A stretch of DNA of 64,000 bases from Salinispora tropica CNB-440 (lineage in GTDB: Bacteria; Actinomycetota; Actinomycetes; Mycobacteriales; Micromonosporaceae): assembly GCF_000016425.1 (NCBI RefSeq), contig NC_009380.1, forward strand, positions 3,848,144 to 3,912,143. Reading direction: 5' to 3'. Each line of letters begins with the position of its first letter. Within the stretch, counting starts at the first letter, position 1. Below, piece after piece: positions 26,812-34,714 of this stretch. A program made the position numbers and the translations under genes. The notes beneath the pieces were generated by a model. The model did no database searches. It saw nothing but the letters and a program-made list of their open reading frames with translations, and had not been told where the DNA came from.

Positions 26812-27135
26812 TCAGCACCAACGGCTGGGCGGTCGACCCGGTCGCCCAGCCCGCGATCGAGGTCGAACCGGGCCGTGCCGGTGCGCGCCCGCCCAGCCCG
26901 GAAGGCCGCTGACACAGCCCCGAACCGGGTCCGGCGACGACTCGACCGACTCGGCGGACCGTTGGCGTGGCACCGCTGAATCGTCATCGGCGCGCTCCGG
27001 CAGGGGCCCGCTCGGTGTCTCGCCCGGCGCGCTGCCGCCAAGCCAAAGGGGGCTCTTGGCTGCCGGCACCTCGTGGTGGCCCGGCCGGCGGTGCCCGTCC
27101 TGGGCGTAGCCGCGCTCGGCCTCCCCGTGCGCCAT
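26812..27135 (-). CDS. Possible small hydrophilic protein with strong ribosome binding site
   Basis: A 107-residue reading frame whose ATG at 27135 is preceded by AAGGAGACCTGG, one of the best Shine-Dalgarno sequences in the window. The product is very polar (MAHGEAERGYAQDGHRRPGH..., then Pro/Ser/Arg-rich) with no recognised domain, and its second half is Arg/Pro/Gly-rich like a non-coding shadow. It fills much of the 640-base gap between the membrane-anchored protein and fasR. It could be a real small protein whose end is wrong because of a frame change, or only a start-like sequence. Confidence 0.4.
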   Translation of the reverse strand: MAHGEAERGYAQDGHRRPGHHEVPAAKSPLWLGGSAPGETPSGPLPERADDDSAVPRQRSAESVESSPDPVRGCVSGLPGWAGAHRHGPVRPRSRAGRPGRPPSRWC

Positions 27136-27411
27136 CCAGGTCTCCTTACCCTCGCCGTCGCCCACCGGCGCTGCCCCGGCGTGCCCTGTCACCGTACTGG
27201 CCGGGACCGACGGGCGGTGCCGCACGCGTACCAGGTCACATTTCGAATCGACTCGAATCACCGACCTCAGGCGAACCGCCCGGCTGACACGCGCCTCCGG
27301 AGGCGGGGCGCGACGGATGCCCGAGCCGCGGGGAACACCCACCCGTCGACCGCCGGAAGCCACGCTCACCCGCCACAACACCGGCAGGGGGCGACGTGTC
27401 AGGCTAGGGCG

Positions 27412-28638
27412 GTGAACGAGCCGGGAACCGAGCTGGCGGCCACGCTGCGCCGGATCGAGCGGGCGGCGGGAGCGCTCGCCACCGCCAGCGTGGCGCGGAT
27501 GGACGAGACACTGCCCTGGTTCCGCGAGCTCCCGGCCGACCAACGCTCCTGGGTCATGTTGGTGGCGCAGGCTGGCGCCCGCTCACTGGTGCAGTGGCTG
27601 CGCGCCGGCGGCGGCACCGCGGACAGCACCCAGGAGGTCTCCGACGAGGTCTTCGCGACCGCGCCGCAAGCCCTGGCCCGCTCCATCAGCCTCCAGCAGA
27701 CAGTGGCCCTGATCAAGGTGACCATCGACGTGGTGGAGGAACGGGTCCCGACCCTCGCCGCTCCCGGCGAGGAGCAGCAGTTACGAGATGTGGTGCTGCG
27801 CTACTCCCGGGAGATCGCGTTCGCCGCCGCCCGGGTGTACGCGCGGGCCGCCGAGTCCCGTGGTTCCTGGGACGCCCGACTCCAGGCCCTCCTGGTCGAC
27901 GCGCTGCTGCGTGGCGACTCACCAGACGTGTTGGCCAGCCGGGCGGCGGCGCTGGGTTGGGCGGACGCGCCCCCGGTGGCGGTGGCGGTAGGCCGCTCCC
28001 CGGGCGGGGAGGTCTCCGCCGTGCTGCACACCGTCTACCGCTTGGCCCGGCGAATCGGCGCCGAGGTGATCGGCGGCGTGCACGGCGACCGCCTGGTCAT
28101 CGTGCTCGGTGGCGTGGCCGATCCGGTGGCCGCCACCGGCAAGCTGCTCGACGCCTTTGGTACCGGCCCGGTCGTGGTGGGCCCGGCCGTGCCGAGCCTG
28201 GACGAGGCCACCGACTCCGCCCGGGCCGCGCTCGCCGGTTTCCGGGCCGCCCCCGCCTGGCCGGCCGCGCCCCGACCGGTGCCCGCGGCCGACCTGCTGC
28301 CGGAGCGGGCGCTTGCCGGGGATGCCGAGGCCCGCCGCCGGCTGCGGCACGACGTGTACGCCACGCTGGCCCGCTCCGGCGGGGAGCTACTGGAGACCCT
28401 GGATGCCTTCTTCACCGCCAGCGGCACCCTGGAGAGCACGGCCCGGGCGCTGTTCGTACACCCGAACACGGTGCGGTACCGACTGCGACGGGTGGCGGAG
28501 GTGACCGGGCTCTCTCCCCTCGCGGCACGGGACGCGTACGCGCTCCAGGTGGCGCTCACCGTCGGCCGACTCGACCCGGTAGTCGCCCTAACCCCGAACC
28601 GGACAACAAACTCGATAAATCCCAAAACAGGGCAATAG
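27412..28638 (+). CDS. fasR: PucR-type regulator of fatty acid synthesis (FasR-like)
   Basis: A 408-residue regulator. The C-terminus holds the PucR-type helix-turn-helix (GGELLETLDAFFTASGTLES, then ARALFVHPNTVRYRLRRVAEVTG, about 325-375). The middle is a GGDEF-like/helical sensing region and the N-terminus is helical. In Streptomyces, FasR of this type sits immediately upstream of fabD-fabH-acpP-fabF and activates that operon; gene order is identical here. The GTG at 27412 follows AGGGCG and is the first start fitting the family; longer in-frame sequence upstream is Arg/Pro-rich. The palindrome between this gene and fabD is the likely operator. Confidence 0.9.
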   Translation: MNEPGTELAATLRRIERAAGALATASVARMDETLPWFRELPADQRSWVMLVAQAGARSLVQWLRAGGGTADSTQEVSDEVFATAPQALARSISLQQTVALIKVTIDVVEERVPTLAAPGEEQQLRDVVLRYSREIAFAAARVYARAAESRGSWDARLQALLVDALLRGDSPDVLASRAAALGWADAPPVAVAVGRSPGGEVSAVLHTVYRLARRIGAEVIGGVHGDRLVIVLGGVADPVAATGKLLDAFGTGPVVVGPAVPSLDEATDSARAALAGFRAAPAWPAAPRPVPAADLLPERALAGDAEARRRLRHDVYATLARSGGELLETLDAFFTASGTLESTARALFVHPNTVRYRLRRVAEVTGLSPLAARDAYALQVALTVGRLDPVVALTPNRTTNSINPKTGQ

Positions 28639-28655
28639 GCAGGCCGCATTGGTGG

Positions 28656-28680
28656 ACCTTTGTAGGATTCCTCCAAAGGT
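28656..28680. promoter_or_regulatory. 25-bp near-perfect palindrome at fabD promoter (candidate FasR operator)
   Basis: Bases 28656-28680 run ACCTTTGTAGGAT then TCCTCCAAAGGT. Only one of twelve symmetric pairs mismatches, around a single central base. It lies 17 bases after the fasR stop and 63 bases before the fabD start. Position and symmetry fit a dimeric regulator, with FasR the obvious candidate; the assignment is inference. Confidence 0.6.
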
Positions 28681-28743
28681 TCTAGTGCGGTTTGGTGCAA
28701 GGCGGCACAGCGATACCCGCACGGATCCGGAAGAGTCATACCC

Positions 28744-29913
28744 GTGCTCGCCGTACTCTCCCCCGGCCAGGGTTCACAGAAACCCGGCTTCCTGACCCCC
28801 TGGCTCGACCTGCCCGGCACCGAGGCGCGGCTGCGCTGGTGGTCCGCGCTCGCCGGGGTCGACCTGGTGCACCTCGGCACGGCCGCGGACGCTGACGAGA
28901 TCAAGGACACCGCCCGCACCCAGCCGCTGCTCGTCGCGGCGGCGCTGCTCGCCGCCGAGCACCTGCCGATGCAGGACGTCACGCTCACCGCCGGCCACAG
29001 CGTCGGCGAGCTGGGCGCTACCTCGCTCGCCGGGGTGCTCACGCCGGAGGCCGCGGTCACCCTGGCTGCCGTCCGGGGGCGCGCGATGGCAGCCGCCTGC
29101 GCGTTGGAATCGACCGGGATGGCCGCGCTGCTCGGCGGCGATCCTGGCGAGGTGCTCGCCATGGTCGAGAAGCACGGGCTGCACCCGGCCAACCGCAACG
29201 GCGCCGGCCAGGTCGTGGCCGCCGGTTCCCTCGGCGGGCTGGAGAAGCTCGCCGCCGAGCCACCCGCCCGTGCCCGGGTGCGCCAGCTACAGGTGGCCGG
29301 TGCCTTCCACACGCCGTACATGGCCCCGGCCGAGGCCACCCTGGCCGCCGTGGCCGCCGGGATCACCCCCGCTGACCCGACTACCATCCTGCTGTCGAAC
29401 CTCGACGGCGCCGCCGTGAACCACGGCCGGGAGATGGTGCAACGGCTGATCCGCCAGGTCACCGCCCCGGTCCGCTGGGACCTGTGCCTGCGCACCCTCG
29501 CCGATCTCGGCGTGACCGGCGTGATTGAGCTACCCCCGGCCGGCACCCTCGCCGGCCTGGTCAAGCGAGAACTGAAGGGCGAGGCCGCCCCGGAGATCGT
29601 CACCCTCAACACCCCGGACGACCTGCCCGCCGCGCGAGACCTGATCGCCCGACACAGCGGCCTCGGTGGTCACGAGCCGATCATCCAGTTCCGGGTCGTG
29701 GTCTCCCCCGCCGCCGGTACCTTCGTTCCCGCTGACGAGCTGGCCGAGGGCGTGGACCTGCGCGCCGGTCAGATCATTGGCCACGTCGCCACCCGGCAGG
29801 GCTCGGTCGAGGTCACCGCTCACGACAGCGGCCTGCTCACCGAGTGGCTCGCCCACCACGACGACCCGGTGGCCCCGGGTCAGCCGCTGGCCCGAATCGG
29901 TGGCCACACATGA
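28744..29913 (+). CDS. fabD: Malonyl-CoA:ACP transacylase with C-terminal biotinyl/lipoyl-like domain
   Basis: A 389-residue protein. Residues 1-305 are FabD: SPGQGSQKPGF near 5, the nucleophile motif AGHSVGELGA near 84 and the catalytic His in AGAFHTPYM near 188. It loads malonyl from CoA onto ACP. Residues 318-389 are extra relative to ordinary FabD (about 310 residues). They read like a barrel-sandwich biotinyl/lipoyl domain: VVVSPAAGTFVP, GQIIGHVATRQGSVEV, SGLLTEWLAHHDDPVAPGQPLARI. The Met-Lys-Met hairpin lysine is absent, so it cannot be biotinylated or lipoylated. The GTG at 28744 is adopted; the upstream Shine-Dalgarno is weak (CGGAAGAG). fabH follows 40 bases later. Confidence 0.93.
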   Translation: MLAVLSPGQGSQKPGFLTPWLDLPGTEARLRWWSALAGVDLVHLGTAADADEIKDTARTQPLLVAAALLAAEHLPMQDVTLTAGHSVGELGATSLAGVLTPEAAVTLAAVRGRAMAAACALESTGMAALLGGDPGEVLAMVEKHGLHPANRNGAGQVVAAGSLGGLEKLAAEPPARARVRQLQVAGAFHTPYMAPAEATLAAVAAGITPADPTTILLSNLDGAAVNHGREMVQRLIRQVTAPVRWDLCLRTLADLGVTGVIELPPAGTLAGLVKRELKGEAAPEIVTLNTPDDLPAARDLIARHSGLGGHEPIIQFRVVVSPAAGTFVPADELAEGVDLRAGQIIGHVATRQGSVEVTAHDSGLLTEWLAHHDDPVAPGQPLARIGGHT

Positions 29914-29953
29914 CATCGCGGTACCCATGGCCGCACAGGGAAGGACAGCCTTG

Positions 29954-30898
29954 ATGACGGGCAGCCGGATCGTTGCGCTCGGTCACTACCAGCCGTCCCG
30001 GGTGGTGACCAACGACGAAATCGCCCAGCTGGTGGAGACCAGCGACGAGTGGATCCGCGACCGGGTCGGCATCGTCAGCCGCCGGATCGCCGATGGCGAG
30101 ACGGTCACCGACATGGCCGCCGCCGCCGCTGGCAAGGCGCTGGCCGGCTCCGGCCTAACCGCCGCCGACATCGACCTCGTCGTTGTGGCCACCTGCACCT
30201 CAGTCGACCGCAGCCCGAACGTTGCGTCCCGGGTCGCGGCCAAGCTCGGTATCACCGCGCCCGGCGCGTACGACCTCAACACCGCCTGCTCCGGCTTCAC
30301 GTACGCCCTCGGCACGGTCGACCACGCTGTCCGGGCCGGCGCGGCGCGGAACGCCATCGTCATCGGTGCGGAGAAGCTGTCCGACGTCACCGACTGGACG
30401 GACCGTTCGACCTGCATCATCTTCGGCGACGGGGCGGGAGCCGCGGTGGTCACCGCCACCGGGGCGGACGAGCCGACCGGGATCGGCCCGGTGGTGTGGG
30501 GCTCGGTGCCGGAGCGCGGCGACGCGGTCCGCATCGAGGGATGGCGCCCGTACGTGCGGCAGGAGGGGCAGACCGTCTTCCGCTGGGCCACCACCGCGCT
30601 GGCTCCGCTCGCGCTCCAGGCGTGTGAGCGGGCCGGAGTCGCCCCCTCGGAGCTGGCGGCATTCGTGCCGCACCAGGCCAACACCCGCATCATCGACGGC
30701 ATCGTCAAGCGCCTCGGCATCCCGCAGGCGATCGTCGCCAAGGACCTTGTCGAGTCTGGTAACACCTCGGCGGCGAGTATTCCCCTGGCCCTGTCGAAGC
30801 TGGTCGAACGGCGTGAGGTGCCCTCCGGCGCGCCAGTGCTGCTGTTCGGCTTCGGCGGTGGCCTGACCTACGCCGGTCAGGTCATCCGCTGCCCCTGA
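29954..30898 (+). CDS. fabH: 3-oxoacyl-ACP synthase III
   Basis: A 314-residue KAS III that condenses an acyl-CoA primer with malonyl-ACP to start chains. The catalytic triad is intact: Cys in NTACSGF (about 112), His in PHQAN (about 239) and Asn in ESGNTSAAS (about 269). The C-terminal GFGGGLTYAG closes the fold. In actinomycetes FabH accepts branched starters, which links it to branched-chain 2-oxoacid dehydrogenase activity. The ATG at 29954 follows AAGGACAGCC; TTG three bases earlier is an alternative. Confidence 0.96.
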   Translation: MTGSRIVALGHYQPSRVVTNDEIAQLVETSDEWIRDRVGIVSRRIADGETVTDMAAAAAGKALAGSGLTAADIDLVVVATCTSVDRSPNVASRVAAKLGITAPGAYDLNTACSGFTYALGTVDHAVRAGAARNAIVIGAEKLSDVTDWTDRSTCIIFGDGAGAAVVTATGADEPTGIGPVVWGSVPERGDAVRIEGWRPYVRQEGQTVFRWATTALAPLALQACERAGVAPSELAAFVPHQANTRIIDGIVKRLGIPQAIVAKDLVESGNTSAASIPLALSKLVERREVPSGAPVLLFGFGGGLTYAGQVIRCP

Positions 30899-30969
30899 GA
30901 CCGGCGTGCCTCGCCACGCCACATTTCGCCACCGCGGCGAAGCAACCCCGATGAGAGGAACCAACAGCA

Positions 30970-31209
30970 ATGACCCGTGACGAGATCACCACCGGCCTCG
31001 CCGAAATCCTCGAAGAGGTTGCCGGGGTGACCCCGGGCGACGTGGCCGAGGGGAAGTCCTTCACCGACGATCTGGATGTCGACTCGCTGTCGATGGTGGA
31101 GGTCGTGGTGGCCGCCGAGGAGAAGTTCGGCGTCAAGATTCCGGACAACGAGGTACAGAACCTGAAGACCGTCGGGGACGCCGTCAGCTACATCGAGGCG
31201 CAGTCCTGA
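30970..31209 (+). CDS. acpP: Acyl carrier protein
   Basis: A 79-residue acidic four-helix carrier protein. The phosphopantetheine-bearing Ser is in DLDVDSLSMVEVV (about residue 40). Helix III KIPDNEVQNLKTVGDAVSYI is typical of type II fatty-acid ACPs. The ATG at 30970 follows GAGAGGAACCAACAGCA. fabF starts two bases after the stop, so the two are translationally linked. Confidence 0.97.
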   Translation: MTRDEITTGLAEILEEVAGVTPGDVAEGKSFTDDLDVDSLSMVEVVVAAEEKFGVKIPDNEVQNLKTVGDAVSYIEAQS

Positions 31210-31211
31210 TC

Positions 31212-32438
31212 ATGACCCACACTGACGTCGTCGTCACCGGTCTCGGCGCGACCACCCCGCTGGGCGGGGACGTCGCGTCAACCTGGGACGCCATGCTCAA
31301 TGGCCAGTCCGGGGTGAGCGCGCTCACCCCGGACTGGGCCGAACAGCTACCGGTCCGGATCGCTGCCCAGCTCGCGGTCGATCCGGCCGCTCTGCTGGAC
31401 CGGGTCAAGTTGCGCCGGCTGGATCGCTCCGAGGCGGTCGCGATCATCGCCTCGCACCAGGCTTGGGCGGATGCCGGTCTCGCCGACTCCGGGCTGGACC
31501 CGGAGCGGCTCGGCGTCAGCGTCGGCTCGGGCATCGGCGGCGCGCTGACCCTGCTCGCCCAGGACGACATCCTTGAGGCATCCGGCGCACGGCGGGTCTC
31601 CCCGCACACCATTCCGATGCTGATGCCGAACGGCCCCGCTGCCTGGGTTGGTCTGGAGTTGGGCGCCCGCGCGGGCGTGCACTGCGTGGCCAGCGCCTGC
31701 GCCACCGGCGCGGAGGCGATCACCCTCGGCCTGGACATGATCCGCGCCGGGCGCGCTGATGTGGTGGTGGCCGGCGGCACCGAGGCGGTCATCCACCAGC
31801 TGCCCATCGCTGGCTTCTCGTCAATGCGGGCAATGTCCACCCGCAACGACGAGCCGGAGAAGGCCTCGCGCCCCTGGGACAAGGCCCGCGACGGCTTCGT
31901 GCTTGGCGAGGGCGCGGGGGCTGTCGTGCTGGAACGCGCCGACCATGCCGCGGCCCGCGGCGCCCGCGTGTATGCGCGGCTCGCCGGCGCCGGAATAACC
32001 TCCGACGGCTACGACATCGTTCAGCCGCACCCGGAGGGGGCCGGCGCGGTCCGGGCCATCGCGAAGGCGATCGCCGACGCGGACATCGACCGGAACGACA
32101 TCGCGCACGTCAATGCCCACGCCACGTCGACCCCGGTCGGCGACCTGGCCGAGATCAAGGCACTGCGTCAGGCGCTGGGCGACCACCCCGTCCTGACGGC
32201 GACGAAGTCGATGACCGGGCACCTGCTCGGCGCGGCCGGTGCGCTGGAGTCGATCGCGACGATTTTGGCGATCCGGGACGGTGTGGTACCGCCCACAATC
32301 AACCTGGACGACCCGGACGACGGTCTCGACCTGGACGTGGCCGCCAACAAGGCGCGCCACCTGGAGATCCCCGCCGCGCTGAACAACTCCTTCGGCTTCG
32401 GCGGGCATAACGTGGCTCTCGTCTTCACGCGGGCCTGA
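31212..32438 (+). CDS. fabF: 3-oxoacyl-ACP synthase II
   Basis: A 408-residue KAS II, the elongation condensing enzyme. The active-site Cys is in ASACATGAEAI (about 163), the two His in NAHATSTPVGD (about 303) and MTGHLLGAAGALE (about 338), and the Phe gate in NNSFGFGGHNV near the end. All catalytic residues are present. Start ATG 31212 is 2 bases after the acpP stop. It is part of the fabD-fabH-acpP-fabF-carboxyltransferase operon. Confidence 0.97.
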   Translation: MTHTDVVVTGLGATTPLGGDVASTWDAMLNGQSGVSALTPDWAEQLPVRIAAQLAVDPAALLDRVKLRRLDRSEAVAIIASHQAWADAGLADSGLDPERLGVSVGSGIGGALTLLAQDDILEASGARRVSPHTIPMLMPNGPAAWVGLELGARAGVHCVASACATGAEAITLGLDMIRAGRADVVVAGGTEAVIHQLPIAGFSSMRAMSTRNDEPEKASRPWDKARDGFVLGEGAGAVVLERADHAAARGARVYARLAGAGITSDGYDIVQPHPEGAGAVRAIAKAIADADIDRNDIAHVNAHATSTPVGDLAEIKALRQALGDHPVLTATKSMTGHLLGAAGALESIATILAIRDGVVPPTINLDDPDDGLDLDVAANKARHLEIPAALNNSFGFGGHNVALVFTRA

Positions 32439-32460
32439 GACCACAGCCTTGGAGGCTCAC

Positions 32461-33885
32461 GTGACCACCACTGTTGCCGGCCCCGAAACGCCTACTGTGG
32501 ATTACCGGGATCCGGAGCTGCGGCTCCGGTCCCTGTTCGACGCGGGCACGCTCCGCCTACTCGCCTCACGCGACACCTCCGGTGTGCTCTGTGCCCGCGG
32601 CGAGATCGAGGGCACGCCAGCCATCGCGTACGCCACCGACGCCACGAAGATGGGCGGCGCGATGGGCGTTGACGGCTGCCGACACATCATTGACGCGATT
32701 GACACCGCCGTCCGGGAGCGGGTGCCCGTACTCGGGCTCTGGCACTCCGGCGGAGCCCGGCTCGCCGAGGGCGTGGTCGCGCTCGACGCGGTCGGTCAGG
32801 TCTTCGCCGCCATGGTCCGGGCTTCCGGTCGGGTGCCACAGATCTCCGTCGTGCTCGGTCCCGCCGCGGGGGGCGCCGCCTACGGGCCGGCGCTCACCGA
32901 CATCGTGGTGATGAGCGACGCCGGCCGGATCTTCGTGACCGGCCCGGAGGTCGTCCGTAGCGTCACCGGCGAGCAGGTCGACATGGCCCGCCTCGGTGGC
33001 CCCGAGCCGCACGGCCGGCGCTCCGGCGTCGTACACGTGACGTGCCGGGACGAAGCGGAGGCACTGGCCGAGTCGCGCCGACTCGCGGCGCTCCTCGGCC
33101 ACCAGGGCCGGCTCTGTCCCGACGATGTGCCGGCCACCGCCGAGGACGGGCACGACCTGGCCGCGAAGATGCCGGCCGAGGCCAACCGGGCGTACGACGT
33201 CAAGCCGGTGGTCAAGGCGCTACTCGACGCGCCCGGTGTCGAGCTACACGCCAAGTGGGCTCCGAACATCGTCACCACCCTGGGCCGCTTCGCCGGCCGG
33301 ACGGTCGGAGTGATCGCCAACAACCCGCTGCGGCTCGGCGGCTGCCTCGACGCGTCCAGCGCCGAGAAGGCGGCCCGCTTCGTGCGGATGTGTGACTCGC
33401 TCGGCGTACCGCTGATCGTGCTCGTCGACGTCCCCGGCTACCTGCCCGGTCTGGGCCAGGAGTGGGACGGGGTGGTCCGGCGCGGGGCGAAGCTGCTGCA
33501 CGCCTTCGCCGAGGCGGTCGTGCCGCGGGTGACGCTGGTGACCCGCAAGGCGTACGGCGGCGCGTACATCGCGATGAACTCCCGTTCCCTGGGCGCGACC
33601 GCGGTCTTCGCCTGGCCGAACGCGGAGGTCGCAGTGATGGGCGCCAGCGCGGCGGTAAACATCCTGCACCGCAAGAAGCTGGCCGCCGCTCCGCCCGAGG
33701 AGCGCGAGGCGCTGCGCGCCGAGCTGATCGAGGAGCAGGTCCGGGTCGCGGGTGGGGTGAACCGGGCGTTGGAGATCGGCGTGGTCGACAACGTCATCAA
33801 GCCGGCCGAGACCCGCCGACAGATCGCCGAGGCGCTCGCGGCGGCGCCGGCCGGCCGCGGCGCCCACGGCAACATCCCGCTCTAG
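32461..33885 (+). CDS. Acyl-CoA carboxylase carboxyltransferase subunit (AccD6-like)
   Basis: A 474-residue biotin-dependent carboxyltransferase combining N- and C-terminal crotonase halves. N-half: GLWHSGGARLAEGV (about 95) and VLGPAAGGAAYGPAL with an oxyanion Gly-Gly. C-half: GVIANNPLRLGGCLDA, VDVPGYLPGLGQEWDG, KAYGGAYIAMNS and the Ala-rich acyl-CoA site. In mycobacteria the corresponding gene, accD6, also ends the fabD-acpM-kas operon and makes malonyl-CoA. Here it should pair with a separately encoded biotin-carboxylase subunit. The GTG at 32461 follows GGAGGCTCAC; the TTG at 32449 lies inside that ribosome binding site and is rejected. Confidence 0.92.
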   Translation: MTTTVAGPETPTVDYRDPELRLRSLFDAGTLRLLASRDTSGVLCARGEIEGTPAIAYATDATKMGGAMGVDGCRHIIDAIDTAVRERVPVLGLWHSGGARLAEGVVALDAVGQVFAAMVRASGRVPQISVVLGPAAGGAAYGPALTDIVVMSDAGRIFVTGPEVVRSVTGEQVDMARLGGPEPHGRRSGVVHVTCRDEAEALAESRRLAALLGHQGRLCPDDVPATAEDGHDLAAKMPAEANRAYDVKPVVKALLDAPGVELHAKWAPNIVTTLGRFAGRTVGVIANNPLRLGGCLDASSAEKAARFVRMCDSLGVPLIVLVDVPGYLPGLGQEWDGVVRRGAKLLHAFAEAVVPRVTLVTRKAYGGAYIAMNSRSLGATAVFAWPNAEVAVMGASAAVNILHRKKLAAAPPEEREALRAELIEEQVRVAGGVNRALEIGVVDNVIKPAETRRQIAEALAAAPAGRGAHGNIPL

Positions 33886-33896
33886 CGGACGTCCGA

Positions 33897-33936
33897 CGGC
33901 CCCCGGGTACCGCCTCACCGCGGTGTCCGGGGGCCG
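33897..33936. terminator. Hairpin terminator ending the fatty-acid synthase operon
   Basis: CGGCCCCCGG (33897-33906) pairs perfectly with CCGGGGGCCG (33927-33936), with further inner pairing of ACCGC and GCGGT. It starts 12 bases after the carboxyltransferase stop. Confidence 0.78.
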
Positions 33937-33993
33937 CTGTATACATCCTTGAGCCGGCACACCACACCCGTGTCGGTCCAATTCGATCCTGGG

Positions 33994-34680
33994 ATGTGTA
34001 CTGTGCTGCGTCATCGCCTACCGGCCACGCTGGCCGTTCTCGCCCTCCTGGTTCCGGCCGGCTGCGACGCGAAGGAGGCTCCGGCCGACGCCGGCTCGCC
34101 GGCCGGGAGCACCGCCGTCGGCGAGCCCTGGTACGACGAGATCAACCCGGCCAGCGCCGACGGCGCCGCCGGTGGCGCGGACGGACCGTGCCCGCTGCCG
34201 GTCACCTTCCCGATCGCCGAGGGCTGGCAGGCCGAGACCATAGAACTGCCCGACCCGACGACGGCCGCGGATCCGGAGCTGGCCGCCGAGATGATCGCCA
34301 TTATGGCCCTCCGGGGTGGTGCCACCGCCCGGTGCGAGGTGGACGGCCGCGGCGAGGGCGGCGGTTTCCTCCGGGTCTGGGCCACCGAGCGGGATGTCCC
34401 GCCCCGGGCGGCCCTGGACGCCTTCCTGGCCGACACGTCGACCGAACAGGCCACCGAGGCGCAGTTCCGCGACGTGACCGCCGACGATCTCATCGGTGTG
34501 GAGGCGACCTGGGTCAGCCACAACGAGCTGCTCGACGAGGTCAGGCGCAGCTGGGCGACGGCCGTATCGACGAACGGGCAGTCCCTGCTCTTCGTGATCC
34601 AGGAGAGCCTGCTCACCGAACACTCCGACCTGCTGCCGGCGTACCGGTTGGCGGTACAGGGGCTACGAACAGCGGGCTGA
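33994..34680 (+). CDS. Predicted lipoprotein of unknown function
   Basis: A 228-residue exported protein. The N-terminal hydrophobic stretch ends in the lipobox LLVPAGC (Cys at about residue 22), so the mature protein should be lipid-anchored outside the membrane. A disordered Ala/Gly/Asp linker follows, then a globular domain with CPLPVTFPIAEGWQAETIELP, one Cys pair candidate (CPLP and ARCEVDG) and LLFVIQESLLTE. No family is recognised. Starts at 33994 (ATG) and 34003 (GTG) both precede the signal; neither has a strong ribosome binding site. Confidence 0.8.
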   Translation: MCTVLRHRLPATLAVLALLVPAGCDAKEAPADAGSPAGSTAVGEPWYDEINPASADGAAGGADGPCPLPVTFPIAEGWQAETIELPDPTTAADPELAAEMIAIMALRGGATARCEVDGRGEGGGFLRVWATERDVPPRAALDAFLADTSTEQATEAQFRDVTADDLIGVEATWVSHNELLDEVRRSWATAVSTNGQSLLFVIQESLLTEHSDLLPAYRLAVQGLRTAG

Positions 34681-34714
34681 CCGGCCGACCGGCTGGCCTG
34701 GCCGACCGGGTAGC

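Noticed and set aside
32449..32460. TTG start four codons upstream for the carboxyltransferase
   Set aside because: The TTG lies inside the GGAGG ribosome binding site that serves GTG 32461.
28744..33885. Polyketide or secondary-metabolite cluster
   Set aside because: The gene order fasR-fabD-fabH-acpP-fabF-carboxyltransferase is the primary fatty-acid synthase operon of actinobacteria.
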